From Triticum aestivum (taxonomy: Eukaryota; Streptophyta; Magnoliopsida; Poales; Poaceae): a stretch of 64,000 bases of DNA. The notes beneath the pieces were generated by a model. The model saw only the letters and a list, made by a program, of their open reading frames with translations, was not told the origin of the DNA and made no database searches. The stretch is taken from the NCBI RefSeq assembly GCF_018294505.1, contig NC_057802.1, forward strand, positions 553,702,202-553,766,201. The letters are read 5' to 3'. Positions 1 through 13,585 of the stretch are shown piece after piece (within the stretch, counting starts at the first letter, position 1; each line of letters opens with the position of its first letter). A program made the position numbers and the translations under genes.

Positions 1-48
1 CCTTGTATGGCGATGGCGTTTGTAGGTGTGCCTATTCCTTACTATCTA

Positions 49-209
49 CTCCCTCCGTTCCTAAATATTTGTCTTTCTAGAGATTTCAACAAATGACTAC
101 ATACGGAGCAAAATGAGTGAATCTACACTCTAAAATATGTCTATATACATCCATACGATGATATTTCATTTGAAATCTCTAAAAAGATAAATATTAGGAA
201 CGGAGGGAG
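49..209. mobile_element. Stowaway MITE
   Basis: The ends are CTCCCTCCGTTCC and its inverse, flanked by TA at 47-48 and 210-211. The arms are complementary over most of the 161 bp (the pair AGAGATTTCAACAAATG and CATTTGAAATCTCT can be seen). This is the standard Stowaway (Tc1/mariner) structure. It lies about 310 bp upstream of the CDC48C-like start codon and has no coding capacity. Confidence 0.93.
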
Positions 210-340
210 TATTTATCAAGCTCCGATGGATGATGAGCAAGTGAAAGAAGAAGACGACCGATATGATTTTTGATGTAATTTTACTTTTTAAATATCATTT
301 TGTGTCTTGTTCGACTGTGTCTTCATTGATATAAATATTG

Positions 341-415
341 CTTTCTCTGTCTCAAAATAAGTGTCGCTGATTTAATACAACTTAGTGCTAAATCAGATAC
401 ACTTAAAGGAGGAAG
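341..415. mobile_element. decayed Stowaway-like MITE
   Basis: A short element containing TCTCAAAATAAGTGTC, typical of the left part of another Triticeae Stowaway type. Its TIRs are eroded (CTTTCTCTGTC on the left, GGAGGAAG on the right) and TA follows at 416-417. The internal arms TGATTTAATACA and the inverse of TGCTAAATCAG pair. It sits in the presumed promoter or 5' UTR of the following gene. The remaining bases between 210 and 518 show no other gene-like feature. Confidence 0.45.
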
Positions 416-518
416 TAATATAAATATAAATTACTAGATGCCAATGTCTTTACTTAAAAGAAAAAAAACAAACAAACCCCAAACCCTACCCAGTACCCAC
501 CCCCCGCCGCCGCCGTCA

Positions 519-5026
<4,508 letters not shown>

Positions 5027-5111
5027 CTGATCCATCACCATGTATCTGGGTGCCTCGGGAACCATCTTCATCTCTAAATGAGGGTTCCATGTATTATCTA
5101 TATATAAATCA

Positions 5112-5139
5112 GTTAAGAGTAGTATTAGGATGGATGCCT
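5112..5139 (+). pseudogene. 5S rRNA relic, copy 1 (middle part)
   Basis: GAGTAGTATTAGGATGGATG matches the plant 5S rRNA segment GAGTAGTACTAGGATGGGTG. It is followed by a degenerate 3' end and a T-rich stretch, then a spacer shared with the next relic (CACCTTTGTGCAGCGGGTATGC versus AACCTTTGTGCTACATCTATGC near 5385). The 5027-5111 interval before it is the likely 3' UTR of the ATPase gene. Confidence 0.6.
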
Positions 5140-5224
5140 TCAAATTGCGTCATTTTTTATTTCCGAATGCACCTTTGTGCAGCGGGTATGCAAGGATATT
5201 GCAATTTTCAATGGTCTTAATGTT

Positions 5225-5270
5225 GAATATGATCATAAAAGGGAGGTCCTTGTGTTGCGTTCCTTTTTTT
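5225..5270 (+). pseudogene. 5S rRNA relic, copy 2 (5' and 3' ends joined)
   Basis: GAATATGATCATA resembles the 5S 5' end (GGATGCGATCATA). It is followed directly by GGGAGGTCCTTGTGTTGCG, the 5S 3' end (GGGAAGTCCTCGTGTTGCA), and a run of T as in a Pol III terminator. The middle of the gene, about 75 nt, is deleted. The spacer after it (ACCTTCACAAAGTCCGTTCATTCC) recurs after copy 3 at about 6915. Confidence 0.65.
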
Positions 5271-5436
5271 ACCTTCACAAAGTCCGTTCATTCCACAAAA
5301 ATGATATTTTTTTTGCATGAAACCAAAACCCTTCTTAAAATAGTCAAATCTTCAAAAACCCTGCTATTTTTCATTTCGAACGAACCTTTGTGCTACATCT
5401 ATGCAAGGATATTTCAATTTTCAACGGTTTTATTGT

Positions 5437-5503
5437 GGGATGTGATCATATACCAACACTAAGGCATCGGATCCCATTAGAATTCTGAAGTTAAGCTCCT
5501 TAT
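5437..5503 (+). pseudogene. 5S rRNA relic, copy 3, split by CACTA element
   Basis: The first 66 nt of a 5S gene are easy to align, including CGGATCCCATTAGAATTCTG and GAAGTTAAGC. The copy stops at the CACTA insertion at 5504. After the element, 6890-6905 reads TATGTTGCATTCCTC, the 5S 3' end, and the same spacer follows. About 40 nt of the gene's centre are missing, so it was already deleted or was lost around the insertion. Confidence 0.8.
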
Positions 5504-6889
5504 CACTAGTAGAAAAACGAGCTTTTGTCCCGGTTGGTAAGGGTCTTTAGTCCCGGTTTTTGAACCGGGACTAAAGGGTCGTTACTAATGCCTCCCCCCT
5601 TTAGTCTCGATTCTTACACGAACCGGGACTAAAGGCCGTCCACGTGGACGCAGCCTGGAGCTCCACCTTTAGTCCCGGTTGCCAACCGGGAACACCAACC
5701 GGGACTAAAGGAAATTTTATGATATTTTTTTTTTGAAATTTTTTTTTTGCGAATTTTTTTAATTTTGTTTGATTTTCAAATTTCTGAATTATTTTAACCT
5801 CTAATCTCTAATCACCACCCCTCATTACTGCTCAATTTATCCTCTAATCTCTAATCACCCCTCATCATTCCAAATCATTTAACTTCCCGGACGGTCACCC
5901 ATCCTCTCACTACTCCAGCCTGAGCACGCTTAACTTCCGGGTTCTATTCTCCCTCGTTTCAAGTCTGCACTGTTGTTTTCCTGACAATAGTAAGATGTCA
6001 ATAGTGACACATTTCACTGTTTGAGTTTGAAACTATTGTTTTAAAAAACAATAATTATTTAGTAACACTAATATTTCTGGAATAATTAGTTTGACCATTG
6101 TTTGACCACTGTTTGACCACAGTTTGACCAGATTTGACCAAAATTCAAAAAAACTGAAATAATTATTTAGTAACACTAATATTCTAGAATAATTAGTTTG
6201 ACCACAATTTGAATTTTTTTGAATTTTTTTGCCTCTCCAGATCTTAAAAGCCCCGTATCTTTTTTTCTGTTAGGTTTTTGAGGATTTTGAAAATGTTTAA
6301 CGGGGTTCCCCCGGTTAAATTCGGATGTAACTTTTTCGAGTAGATGATTTTTCATATAAAAAACTTTTTGCAAAAGTTATGCCCATTTTAAGAAATTCCA
6401 GAGAGATTTTGCAAATAAAGTCGAAATTCATATTTGTTAATTTTCCCAACAACTAGACCACATATCACATGGGAAACTTATTTTATTTTATTTTATTTTT
6501 TTGACATTTCCATCATTTTCTTTTGTTTTTTCTAAAACTGAAAAGGCGGTCCGGGGGGGGGGGGGTAGAGTTTGATGGGGCCTTTAGTACCGGTTCGTGC
6601 CATGAACCGGTACTAATGCCTCAAAGCCCATTAGTACCGGTTGGTGGCACCAACCGGGACTAAAGGACTAACCTTTAGTCCCGGTTGGTGCCACCAACCG
6701 GTACTAATGGGCATCGCACCCTTTAGTCCCGGTTCGTGGCACCAACCGGGACTAAAGGGCCCAGGTGAACCGGGACTAATGCCTTAGCCGCACGAACCGG
6801 GACCAATGCTCACATTAGTCCCGGTTCGTGACTGAACCGGGACTAATGTGAATATTGCCCTATGACGAAAGCCCTGTTTTGTACTAGTG
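5504..6889. mobile_element. non-autonomous CACTA element
   Basis: It starts CACTAGTAGAAAAACG and ends with the inverse of CACTAGTACAAAACAGGG. The 3-bp target duplication TAT lies at 5501-5503 and 6890-6892. Subterminal regions are filled with direct and inverted TTTAGTCCCGGTT / AACCGGGACTAAAG repeats (5515-5715 and 6580-6850). The 1386 bp show no transposase; the interior is AT-rich with GTTTGACCA repeats near 6085-6140 and a G-run at 6552. Confidence 0.93.
5880..5955 (-). pseudogene. 5S rRNA-like segment inside the CACTA element
   Basis: Read on the minus strand, this stretch follows plant 5S rRNA over about 60 nt: GAAGTTAAGCGTGCTCAGGC, then a GGAGTAGTGAGAGGATGGGTG-like block, GACCGTCCGGGAAGTT. 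It includes the internal Pol III control region. It is much better preserved than the host 5S relics outside the element and lies in the opposite orientation. Confidence 0.75.
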
Positions 6890-7039
6890 TATGTTGCATT
6901 CCTCTTCTTTTTCTTACCTTCATGAAGTCCGCTAATTCCACAAAAACAAAAATGATAAAAATGTTCCATCAAATCGACACCCTTATATCAAAATAATCGA
7001 ATATTGTGCAAGAAATCCTCCAATGGCTGGTCTTAAATA

Positions 7040-7143
7040 CTCCCTCTGTTCACTTTTATAAGAAGTTTTAGATGGTTCAGACAGCTCCCAAAACAGTTCA
7101 AAATCAGCTGTCTAAAACGTCTTATAAAAAGGAACGGAGGGAG
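7040..7143. mobile_element. Stowaway MITE
   Basis: CTCCCTCTGTTCACTTTTAT pairs with ATAAAAAGGAACGGAGGGAG. TA lies at 7038-7039 and 7144-7145. Internal arms AAGTTTTAGA and the inverse also pair. It is inserted in the TTAAATA junction of the adjacent 49-bp repeat. Confidence 0.92.
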
Positions 7144-7144
7144 T

Positions 7145-7283
7145 AAGAGGTATTGCTCACGAAGATCTAACCTACGACATACTGGTCTTAAATAAGAGGT
7201 ATTGCTCATGAAGATCTAACCTACGACATACTGGTCTTAAATAAGAGCTATTGCTCACGAAGATGTAACCTACGACATACTCG
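7145..7283. repeat. 49-bp tandem repeat, about 2.8 units
   Basis: Units start at about 7145, 7194 and 7243 and share AAGAGGTATTGCTCACGAAG and ACCTACGACATACTGG with few changes. The last part of a further unit (CTGGTCTTAAATA) lies left of the Stowaway MITE at 7027-7039, so the array predates that insertion. Confidence 0.9.
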
Positions 7284-7533
7284 CTCCGTTCCATAACATA
7301 ATGTGTATTGATTTCTGTGCAAGTCAATCGTTTGAATGTTTGACCAAGATTATATAATAAAATAACATCTGCAATACCTAATCGATAAAATATGACACTA
7401 CTTTTTAAGATGGATCGAATGATATAAATTTTGTATTGTGAATATTGATATATTTTGCTAAAAACTTGGTCAAACATGCACTCGTTTGACTTTAAAATAA
7501 ATAAATACACCTTATATAAAGAAATGGAGGGAG
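7280..7533. mobile_element. Stowaway-like MITE, 254 bp
   Basis: The ends are CTCGCTCCGTTCCATAAC and the inverse AAATGGAGGGAG, with TA at 7278-7279 and 7534-7535. GTTTGACCAAG (about 7338) pairs with CTTGGTCAAAC (about 7466), so it folds back over its length. It lands on the end of the 49-bp array. Confidence 0.85.
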
Positions 7534-7734
7534 TACATAATTATCACTCAAGCGGATGAAACCAAGAATTTGAAATACAAAACAGAGATGAATTGTTCTT
7601 ACAAGAAAAACTGCTAAAGTTTGGTGCTCTTTTCAGCAGATTTCCGAAAGCATAGGCCTGGAGAGTGCAGAGACAACCACGAGTGCTGAACAACTAATAG
7701 CATTTTCTTAATTCAATCATCCTCACGGTAAAGA

Positions 7735-8280
7735 AAATACCTTGATTGGTTCTAATATACCATAGAGTAATCCAAGTAGCCACTGGTTACAATTGACATC
7801 CAGTAAGAACAAGTAATAGAAAATGATTTACTATGATTTAAAATAGAGTATGAAATGTGTTTTCGTATCTGAATCTGCCATACACTTAGATGTTGGGTTT
7901 CCTCCCATATTTTTCAGCAAATTTAACCCACTCTTGCACTGGTTTGGCTTCTTTTGTGCTCGCACATTGCATGTAACTTACGATATACTAGTGTTTTCAG
8001 TTTCCTCCCACATCTAAAACACGATAACATGATAGCTCCCACATCTAACTTTGCTCCATTTCTCTAATTTTGCGTGACTGATACAAACGGACATGCCTCT
8101 AATTTGCTGCATTCCTATTCCGAGTTGCTTATTTATTAAGCCTGTAGGGGGAGCTCATCATAATTGTACCGTAGTTGGTCATTACATAGTTGTGGAGAGA
8201 AATGCGAATGTGATGACAGGTCATGCATTTAACATTTTTTTGCGAAATAAGTTCATGCATTTAGCAATGAAGCTGTGTAC
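7735..8280. repeat. diverged segmental duplication, copy 1
   Basis: Blocks such as CAGTTTCCTCCCACATCT, ACATAGTTGTGGAGAGAAAT and GGTTACAATTGACATCCAGT recur in the same order at 10450-11190. Copy 1 lacks the roughly 110-bp coding-like segment present in copy 2 near 10805-10920. 7534-7735 shows nothing recognisable. Confidence 0.75.
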
Positions 8281-8285
8281 TTTGT

Positions 8286-9130
8286 CACGAAATTTGTGCC
8301 CCCGATGGTGTACATGTCCATGGTGCAGTGCGGGTACATGTACAAGCAGGACATGGAAGGCGACAAGCCGACAAGGTCCTAAAGTCGGTGCTTGCGACGC
8401 TCAAGGAAATTGCTGGCAGTGCTAATGAGCCCGCCATGATGGATTGAGTGTGTAGGAGCCTTGACCGGGAGGACGATTCTGACGGTGAGAGGCGGGGAAG
8501 CACATGCACGGATGGTTCATGTGCTTCGGCATCAATCACATGCGCAGGTTCCTGCAGAAGAACTTCGGGTCCAGCGTTTCCACTGTCAAGCCATATCATG
8601 ATAAGACGATGCCAGTTTGAATGTGATACATGATTAAGCTATATTGAATTACCACATTTTAGAACATGTCATCTATGGCATGGTCCGCCAACTTGGGGGC
8701 CCGCAATAGAGAGGGTCATCACCAATCCTTGGCCTTCCTCTGGTGATACTAGCAGGACCAGACGGTCATGACCACCTTCCTTGAGTTGATGACCGAGGAC
8801 ATCCTCACACCCGTCGGGCGTAAGCCGCTCCCTGAGTTGGAGCCACTGGTCGCGTCGATCATGTCGTCCAGCCATTTAGCCCCAACAACTTCAAAGCCTT
8901 CTTCTTCAATTTGGAGAGCTCGCAGCGCAGCTACATCACATGTGCCCGATTGTGGGATACGAACATGTCGTGGAGCGTCTTCCACACCGTGGCTGAGGTG
9001 GTGAGCTATGTCCTTAATCATCAACCCAAGGAGGGCGATCAGATCATGACCGTCTGGTCCTGCTGGCACCAGTGGAGGAAGTCTTGAGCTTGGCACGCTC
9101 TTGGAGGGGTCTTTGGTTCCTTCAACGACG
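8286..9130 (+). pseudogene. decayed coding sequence, not recognised
   Basis: Two stretches look like former exons. At 8290-8621 a frame gives PPMVYMSMVQCGYMYKQ and, after indels, MHGWFMCFGINHMRRFL and a stop. At 8870-9100 another frame gives SYITCARLWDTNMSWSVF and VVSYVLNHQPKEGDQ. Frameshifts and stops lie between them. Codon-like composition is higher in GC than the flanks. I cannot name the family. The pieces start exactly where the segmental duplication ends. 9130-9795 has further GC-richer decayed sequence without a usable frame. Confidence 0.4.
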
Positions 9131-9795
9131 GTCCGTGGCAGCTAGCAGGCAACAACGCGATGGAGCAACTCTATAGCCGTACATGTCATCAGAGCTGAGG
9201 GCTAGGACGGCTTGTGTTTTCCACGAGGAAATTTTCTCTCACTCGGTGCAGCTTGACGAGGTTTCTGATCTACGCGATCGAGACCTGAGGAAATGTGCTG
9301 GTATTGTCACGAGGATGCCGGCGGAGGTGGAAACGATGGCACCAGCAATGGAAGGGAGACGAGATCGGGCTTCGATTACCATATCAGAGATAATGGGTTT
9401 GCCGTGATCCATTAGCCCCAACGGCTTTCATTTACTACAATAGTATATACGTGACTGCCAAGATCATACAAGGATTACGCCAAATCGTAGGTAATCAACA
9501 CATTACAACAGAAGAATCAATTAGCCATAACTACCTGATACGAGTATACATGTAAAAACCAGCTATGGACAATCGGGCACTAGTGAATTTGACGGATGGT
9601 CTACTATGAGTGAAATACGTTACCACCGACGGACAGGAAATGAGGACCGGCAGTGGTGACCGAGCTGCCGGCAACGGGAAGGAGATGATCGATGCTCATC
9701 AGTGTTGACAGCGCTACAAATGACGAAATCCATCGGTGATCATCCAACTCAACGTTGATGGTTGAGGATTAGTGATCGTCTGTTGGGGTAATCTG

Positions 9796-9985
9796 AACAT
9801 GTATAGCACTCCCTCCGTAAAGAAATATAAGAGTGTTTTACTATAGTTATCTATAAACGCTCTTATATTTCTTTCTAGAGGGAGTACGATAACATGTATA
9901 GCACTCCCTTCGTAAAGAAATATAAGAGTGTTTCACTATAGTTATCTATAAACGCTCTTATATTTCTTTCTAGAGGGAGTACGAT
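9796..9985. repeat. tandemly duplicated Stowaway MITE (95-bp period)
   Basis: Two copies of AACATGTATAGCACTCCCT lie 95 bp apart (9796 and 9891). Each holds a 76-bp palindrome, 9809-9884 and 9904-9979, with AAGAAATATAAGAGTGTTT against AAACGCTCTTATATTTCTTT. Copies differ by only a few bases. Flanking host bases are included in the unit, so the second copy arose by local duplication, not by a second insertion. 9986-10400 shows nothing I can name. Confidence 0.9.
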
Positions 9986-10404
9986 ACTAGTTAGTTGGTT
10001 ATGGTAGGTCTCGTGCCCTAGACTCCTAGTAGAGTATGAAAGTTCATGACTTGATCGGTTTACTTTCTGCACATATTGTGGCTGTATGCATTGCCATGAT
10101 GCAGAGGTCTGAGGCTACCCTCCCTTTCATCAGGAAAAAAACACACGCATTGTAGCATCCGGTCGGGCTGTGTGCCATGCTGTGCTTTCAGTCCGAGTCT
10201 AATTGTAAGGGTCTTGGTCGTGGGTTACATAAGCAATTGTAAACCACCGGAAAAACACAAAGAGATGATTCCGGCAATATATAATGGTACGCATTTACAT
10301 AAGCTTTACTTTTGCTAATTATTCATCATCTCATCTCAGCACCTCTGTACGTATATGAATTATTCACGCCATTTGATAACTAACTAAGGTACACATGACT
10401 TTCT

Positions 10405-11245
10405 GCAAATAAGAGGCGCTGGTTACAGTTGCTCCTAATATATAGAAGAGTAACCCAAGTAGTCCCCTGGTTACAATTGCCATCCAGTACGTCGTACTTC
10501 TGTTTGGAATGGAGTACATAGTGTGTTTTCATAATACAATTGAATCTGCCACACACAACGAATGCTGCATATCTGAATCTGCATAGAGCTATAATTAACA
10601 CGTCCGGAAGGCCAAACTCCTTGCCGGCCTCCAAAATCTCACCAATAACCTTTCGGCGCCATCTTCAAGAGCTCCTTGGAGGTTGATGCCGGGGCCGGAG
10701 AGCGACTGAGATGTCGTCCCGTAGCTCGTTGTTGCAAGGGCGCTTCTCCGGTGGCAAGATGTACTTGTCCGGCAGGGACATTTGCGAGGGCTTCCTCCCA
10801 CATTTATCGCAAACAAGTGTCATTGCACTCAAATGATGGCAGGGACAACGCTCACCAAGAAAACCAGCATAGAACTCAATCTCCTGCTCTTGCTTTGAGA
10901 CTGCTGATAGTTGAGCCATACATTTATCCCGCTCTTTCACTGGGTTGGTTTCTTGTGTGCTCAAACTTTGTATGTAACTTGTGATATACCAATGTTTTCA
11001 GTTTCCTCCCACATCTCAAACACGAGAACATGATAGCTCACACAACTCGAACATGACACAGACGGAGAGACCTTTAATTTTGCAGCATTCCTATTCGAAG
11101 CTGCTTATATAGAGCTCATCATAGTTGTACTGAAATTGCTCATCACATAGTTGTGGAGCGAAATGCAAATGTGATTGTAACGGGTCATGCATTTACAATG
11201 AGGATGTCTACTACTTCACAACATTTGGGTGTCGAGCTAATCAAT
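10405..11245. repeat. diverged segmental duplication, copy 2
   Basis: Counterpart of 7735-8280: CAGTTTCCTCCCACATCTC at about 11000, ACATAGTTGTGGAGCGAAAT at about 11145 and GGTTACAATTGCCATCCAGT near 10470. It carries the minus-strand reading frame described next. 11246-11720 contains no gene; the stretch TTTTGGTCCCTCAACTC at about 11552 recalls the edge of a common plant repeat. Confidence 0.75.
10665..10964 (-). CDS. hypothetical 99-residue Cys-rich ORF
   Basis: An open frame of 99 residues from ATG 10964. It contains a C-x-C-H-H pair (GERCPCHHLS) followed 9 residues later by C-x2-C (VCDKCGRKP), which could bind one zinc. The rest is charged, with a Gln/Glu stretch (SKQEQEIEF) that could be helical. 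No family is recognised. Copy 1 of the duplication lacks most of it, so either copy 2 gained a gene piece or copy 1 lost it. It may be an exon of a decayed gene. Confidence 0.35.
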   Translation of the reverse strand: MSTQETNPVKERDKCMAQLSAVSKQEQEIEFYAGFLGERCPCHHLSAMTLVCDKCGRKPSQMSLPDKYILPPEKRPCNNELRDDISVALRPRHQPPRSS

Positions 11246-11719
11246 TTAGTTTGACTGGTTATGCAACTATAATGGCAATTACGTTAAGTGAACTTGTATA
11301 ACAGTCTAATTATTTCTTGCTTCTTTCCCATGAAGTAAAAATAATTTTTCCTACGCTCCTCTTGTTACGCCAATTCTGTAAGATTTCTAACAAAATGAGC
11401 CTATTTGATTTTTCTCCCCATGCGCAAATGATATATGGATTTAATGGCAAATATAGATCATGAGGAGGAAAAAAAAAGAGGCAATGCAAGTTGAAATGCA
11501 ACATAAGATTAAGATAGACCGACACTGTTAAATATAGAGAAAAGTATACTTTTGGTCCCTCAACTCTTTGGGAAGTCTATATTTGGTCCTTCAATTTTAA
11601 AACCAAGAGTAAAATAGCATAAAACTATCACCTTTGGGGTTAGGGTTTCAAAGACCTACCAGGTTACTGTGACTGATACCTACCAAACTAGTGGTTGACT
11701 ATTTCAAAAAAACCTAAAT

Positions 11720-12190
11720 TACAGGTTTGTTAAATTTTAACCCGTTTTCTGAAAGGTCGGGCCCGCACTTAAGTAAACCGTTTCTTTGTCGGTTAAGTTA
11801 CACGTGAGGCCCACATGCCAGCTCTCTCTTCCTCACATGTGAGCCCTCTCCTTCTTATGTCCTAGTTCCATGGGTGCCGCCATCTCGCGGGTCACCACCG
11901 CACACCTACCGGTCGGCAACCGGCGAGGACTCACCGCCTCCTTTGCGTCCAACAACGTCAGGTCAAATTGCCGGTTTCTTAAATTTTAACCCATTTTCTG
12001 ACAGGTCAGGCCCGCACCTAAGTGAACCTTTTGTTTGACCGTCATGTTACATGTGAGTCCCACATGTCAGCTCTCTCTTCCTCACACGTCCTCTCCTTCC
12101 GTCCCGGTTCCAAGGGCGCCACTGCTCGCCCACCGCCCAGCGACCGCCGATGACTCGCACCCTCCTTTGCATCCATCGCCAGCCGCTCCT
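11720..12190. repeat. direct duplication of about 240 bp
   Basis: TTAAATTTTAACCCGTTTTCTG at 11733 recurs as TTAAATTTTAACCCATTTTC at about 11980. The following blocks (AGGTCGGGCCCGCACTTAAG, CCACATGCCAGCTCTCTCTT, GACTCACCGCCTCC) recur in order. The GC-rich right part resembles a gene start (serine/proline-rich frames) but no frame is conserved between the copies, so I call no gene. 12190-12445 is similar GC-rich DNA. Confidence 0.75.
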
Positions 12191-13297
12191 CCATCGCGCC
12201 TCTCCAGCTCGGACGAGCACTACATCAGGAATAGAGGAGGGCGGTCGAACACGCAGCCGGCGACCTCACGAGCTAGGGCGGCGCGGCGGCGATGTGCGAT
12301 CGTGCGGATTGGGGGAACGCAGCGCAATGCGGCTGCGAGCAGTGCCCTCGTCCACGCAGGTGTGTGTGATGGAGGAGGTCTGGTCCAGGAGGCGGAAGCA
12401 GTATGTAGCCCTCAAGAGCACAACCACCACGTTGGTCGGCTTAGACACTACTAGGGAAAAGTCTAGCAGTAGCGCGGGTATTCGGTGTATCAGTAGCGCG
12501 GGTACCCGCGCTACTGATAAGGTGCTACAGCTAACGTTTAGCAGCAGCGCGTGTTGACACGCGCTATTGCTATACCTACTTAGCAGTAGCGCTTTTCATA
12601 CCAGCGCTACTGCTAAGTGCTTTAGCAGTAGCGTTTTCCTGTCCAGCGCTAAAGAGCGCTACTACTATATTTTCTCATATCTTTTTTTGCTGCGTATTTG
12701 TGATGTTTTTGTATAGGCTTTATATAGTATTCTAATCATATCATAAACATGCAATATGCTCATCATATCGTACACATAATAGTCTCATCATATCATCCAA
12801 CAGAAATCATGTCGTCACATCATAATCACGATATAGCTACACAAGGTACATGACATGTCTCATCATACATAATGTAGTACTTCCTGAGGCGTCGGTTCGT
12901 ATCCCTCTCTCGCACTAGCGTGAACCTAAGCTAACTACTGGCCGTCGCTCGGAAACCGGAAACCGGTACACCTGGGCCTGACACTCCGGCCACTCGTCGT
13001 ATGCGTAGCACTTCTTCGCCATCGATGATCTATGCACCTGCATCGTCACATGAGTCGATGATATGCAACATATATAGTTGAGCAACAGAAAGAGACAGAC
13101 TTGGCAAAAATAGAAGCAACATATCATAAGCATAAATAACAAAGTTCATCATACACAAAATGCCCTAACTAGAGTGATCTTCGCTAGTTGAGGAGGATGG
13201 TTTAATTACATCACAAATAAAGTTTCGTCGTGCATAACTCAAAGTTTCGTCATACAGAAAGTATGGACTAAACGGACACATTCTCATATATCGTCAA

Positions 13298-13585
13298 TCA
13301 CTCCAACATGTCGTGCCATCCATCCAAGTCAGGGAGATAGTCCCCGAGCTTAGTGAAAGGCTTCAGGTCAAGACGCTGAGCGGCTACACGTGTTCGGACG
13401 TCTTCCCGCGACATTTTCCCTTCCTCGTAGAACATCCCTATTTTTTTGAGGACCTCCTTCATGATGATTTGGGCAAGTTCATGCTGGATGTGATATCTCC
13501 TAGGTTCTTTGCCCATTGTAGAATATGGGCATCGTCGGATGTAGGTGACATGTGAAGGTTTTGCCGATCCCGTCTATACTCCAGC
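13298..13585 (-). pseudogene. CACTA E second gene, C-terminal part
   Basis: The minus-strand frame ends with GDYLPDLDGWHDMLE and a stop at 13298. Upstream it contains MSREDVRTRVAAQRLDLKP, a segment I associate with the C-terminal ORF of Triticeae CACTA elements. It continues to the solo LTR at 13586. A frame change occurs between the IMKEVL segment and the LTR junction, so it would not be translated intact. Confidence 0.7.

Noticed and set aside
12035..12557. Long overlapping plus-strand frames at the end of the direct duplication
   Set aside because: Serine/proline/arginine-rich readings of GC-rich DNA. Neither frame is shared between the duplicated copies, and one runs into the CACTA E terminus.
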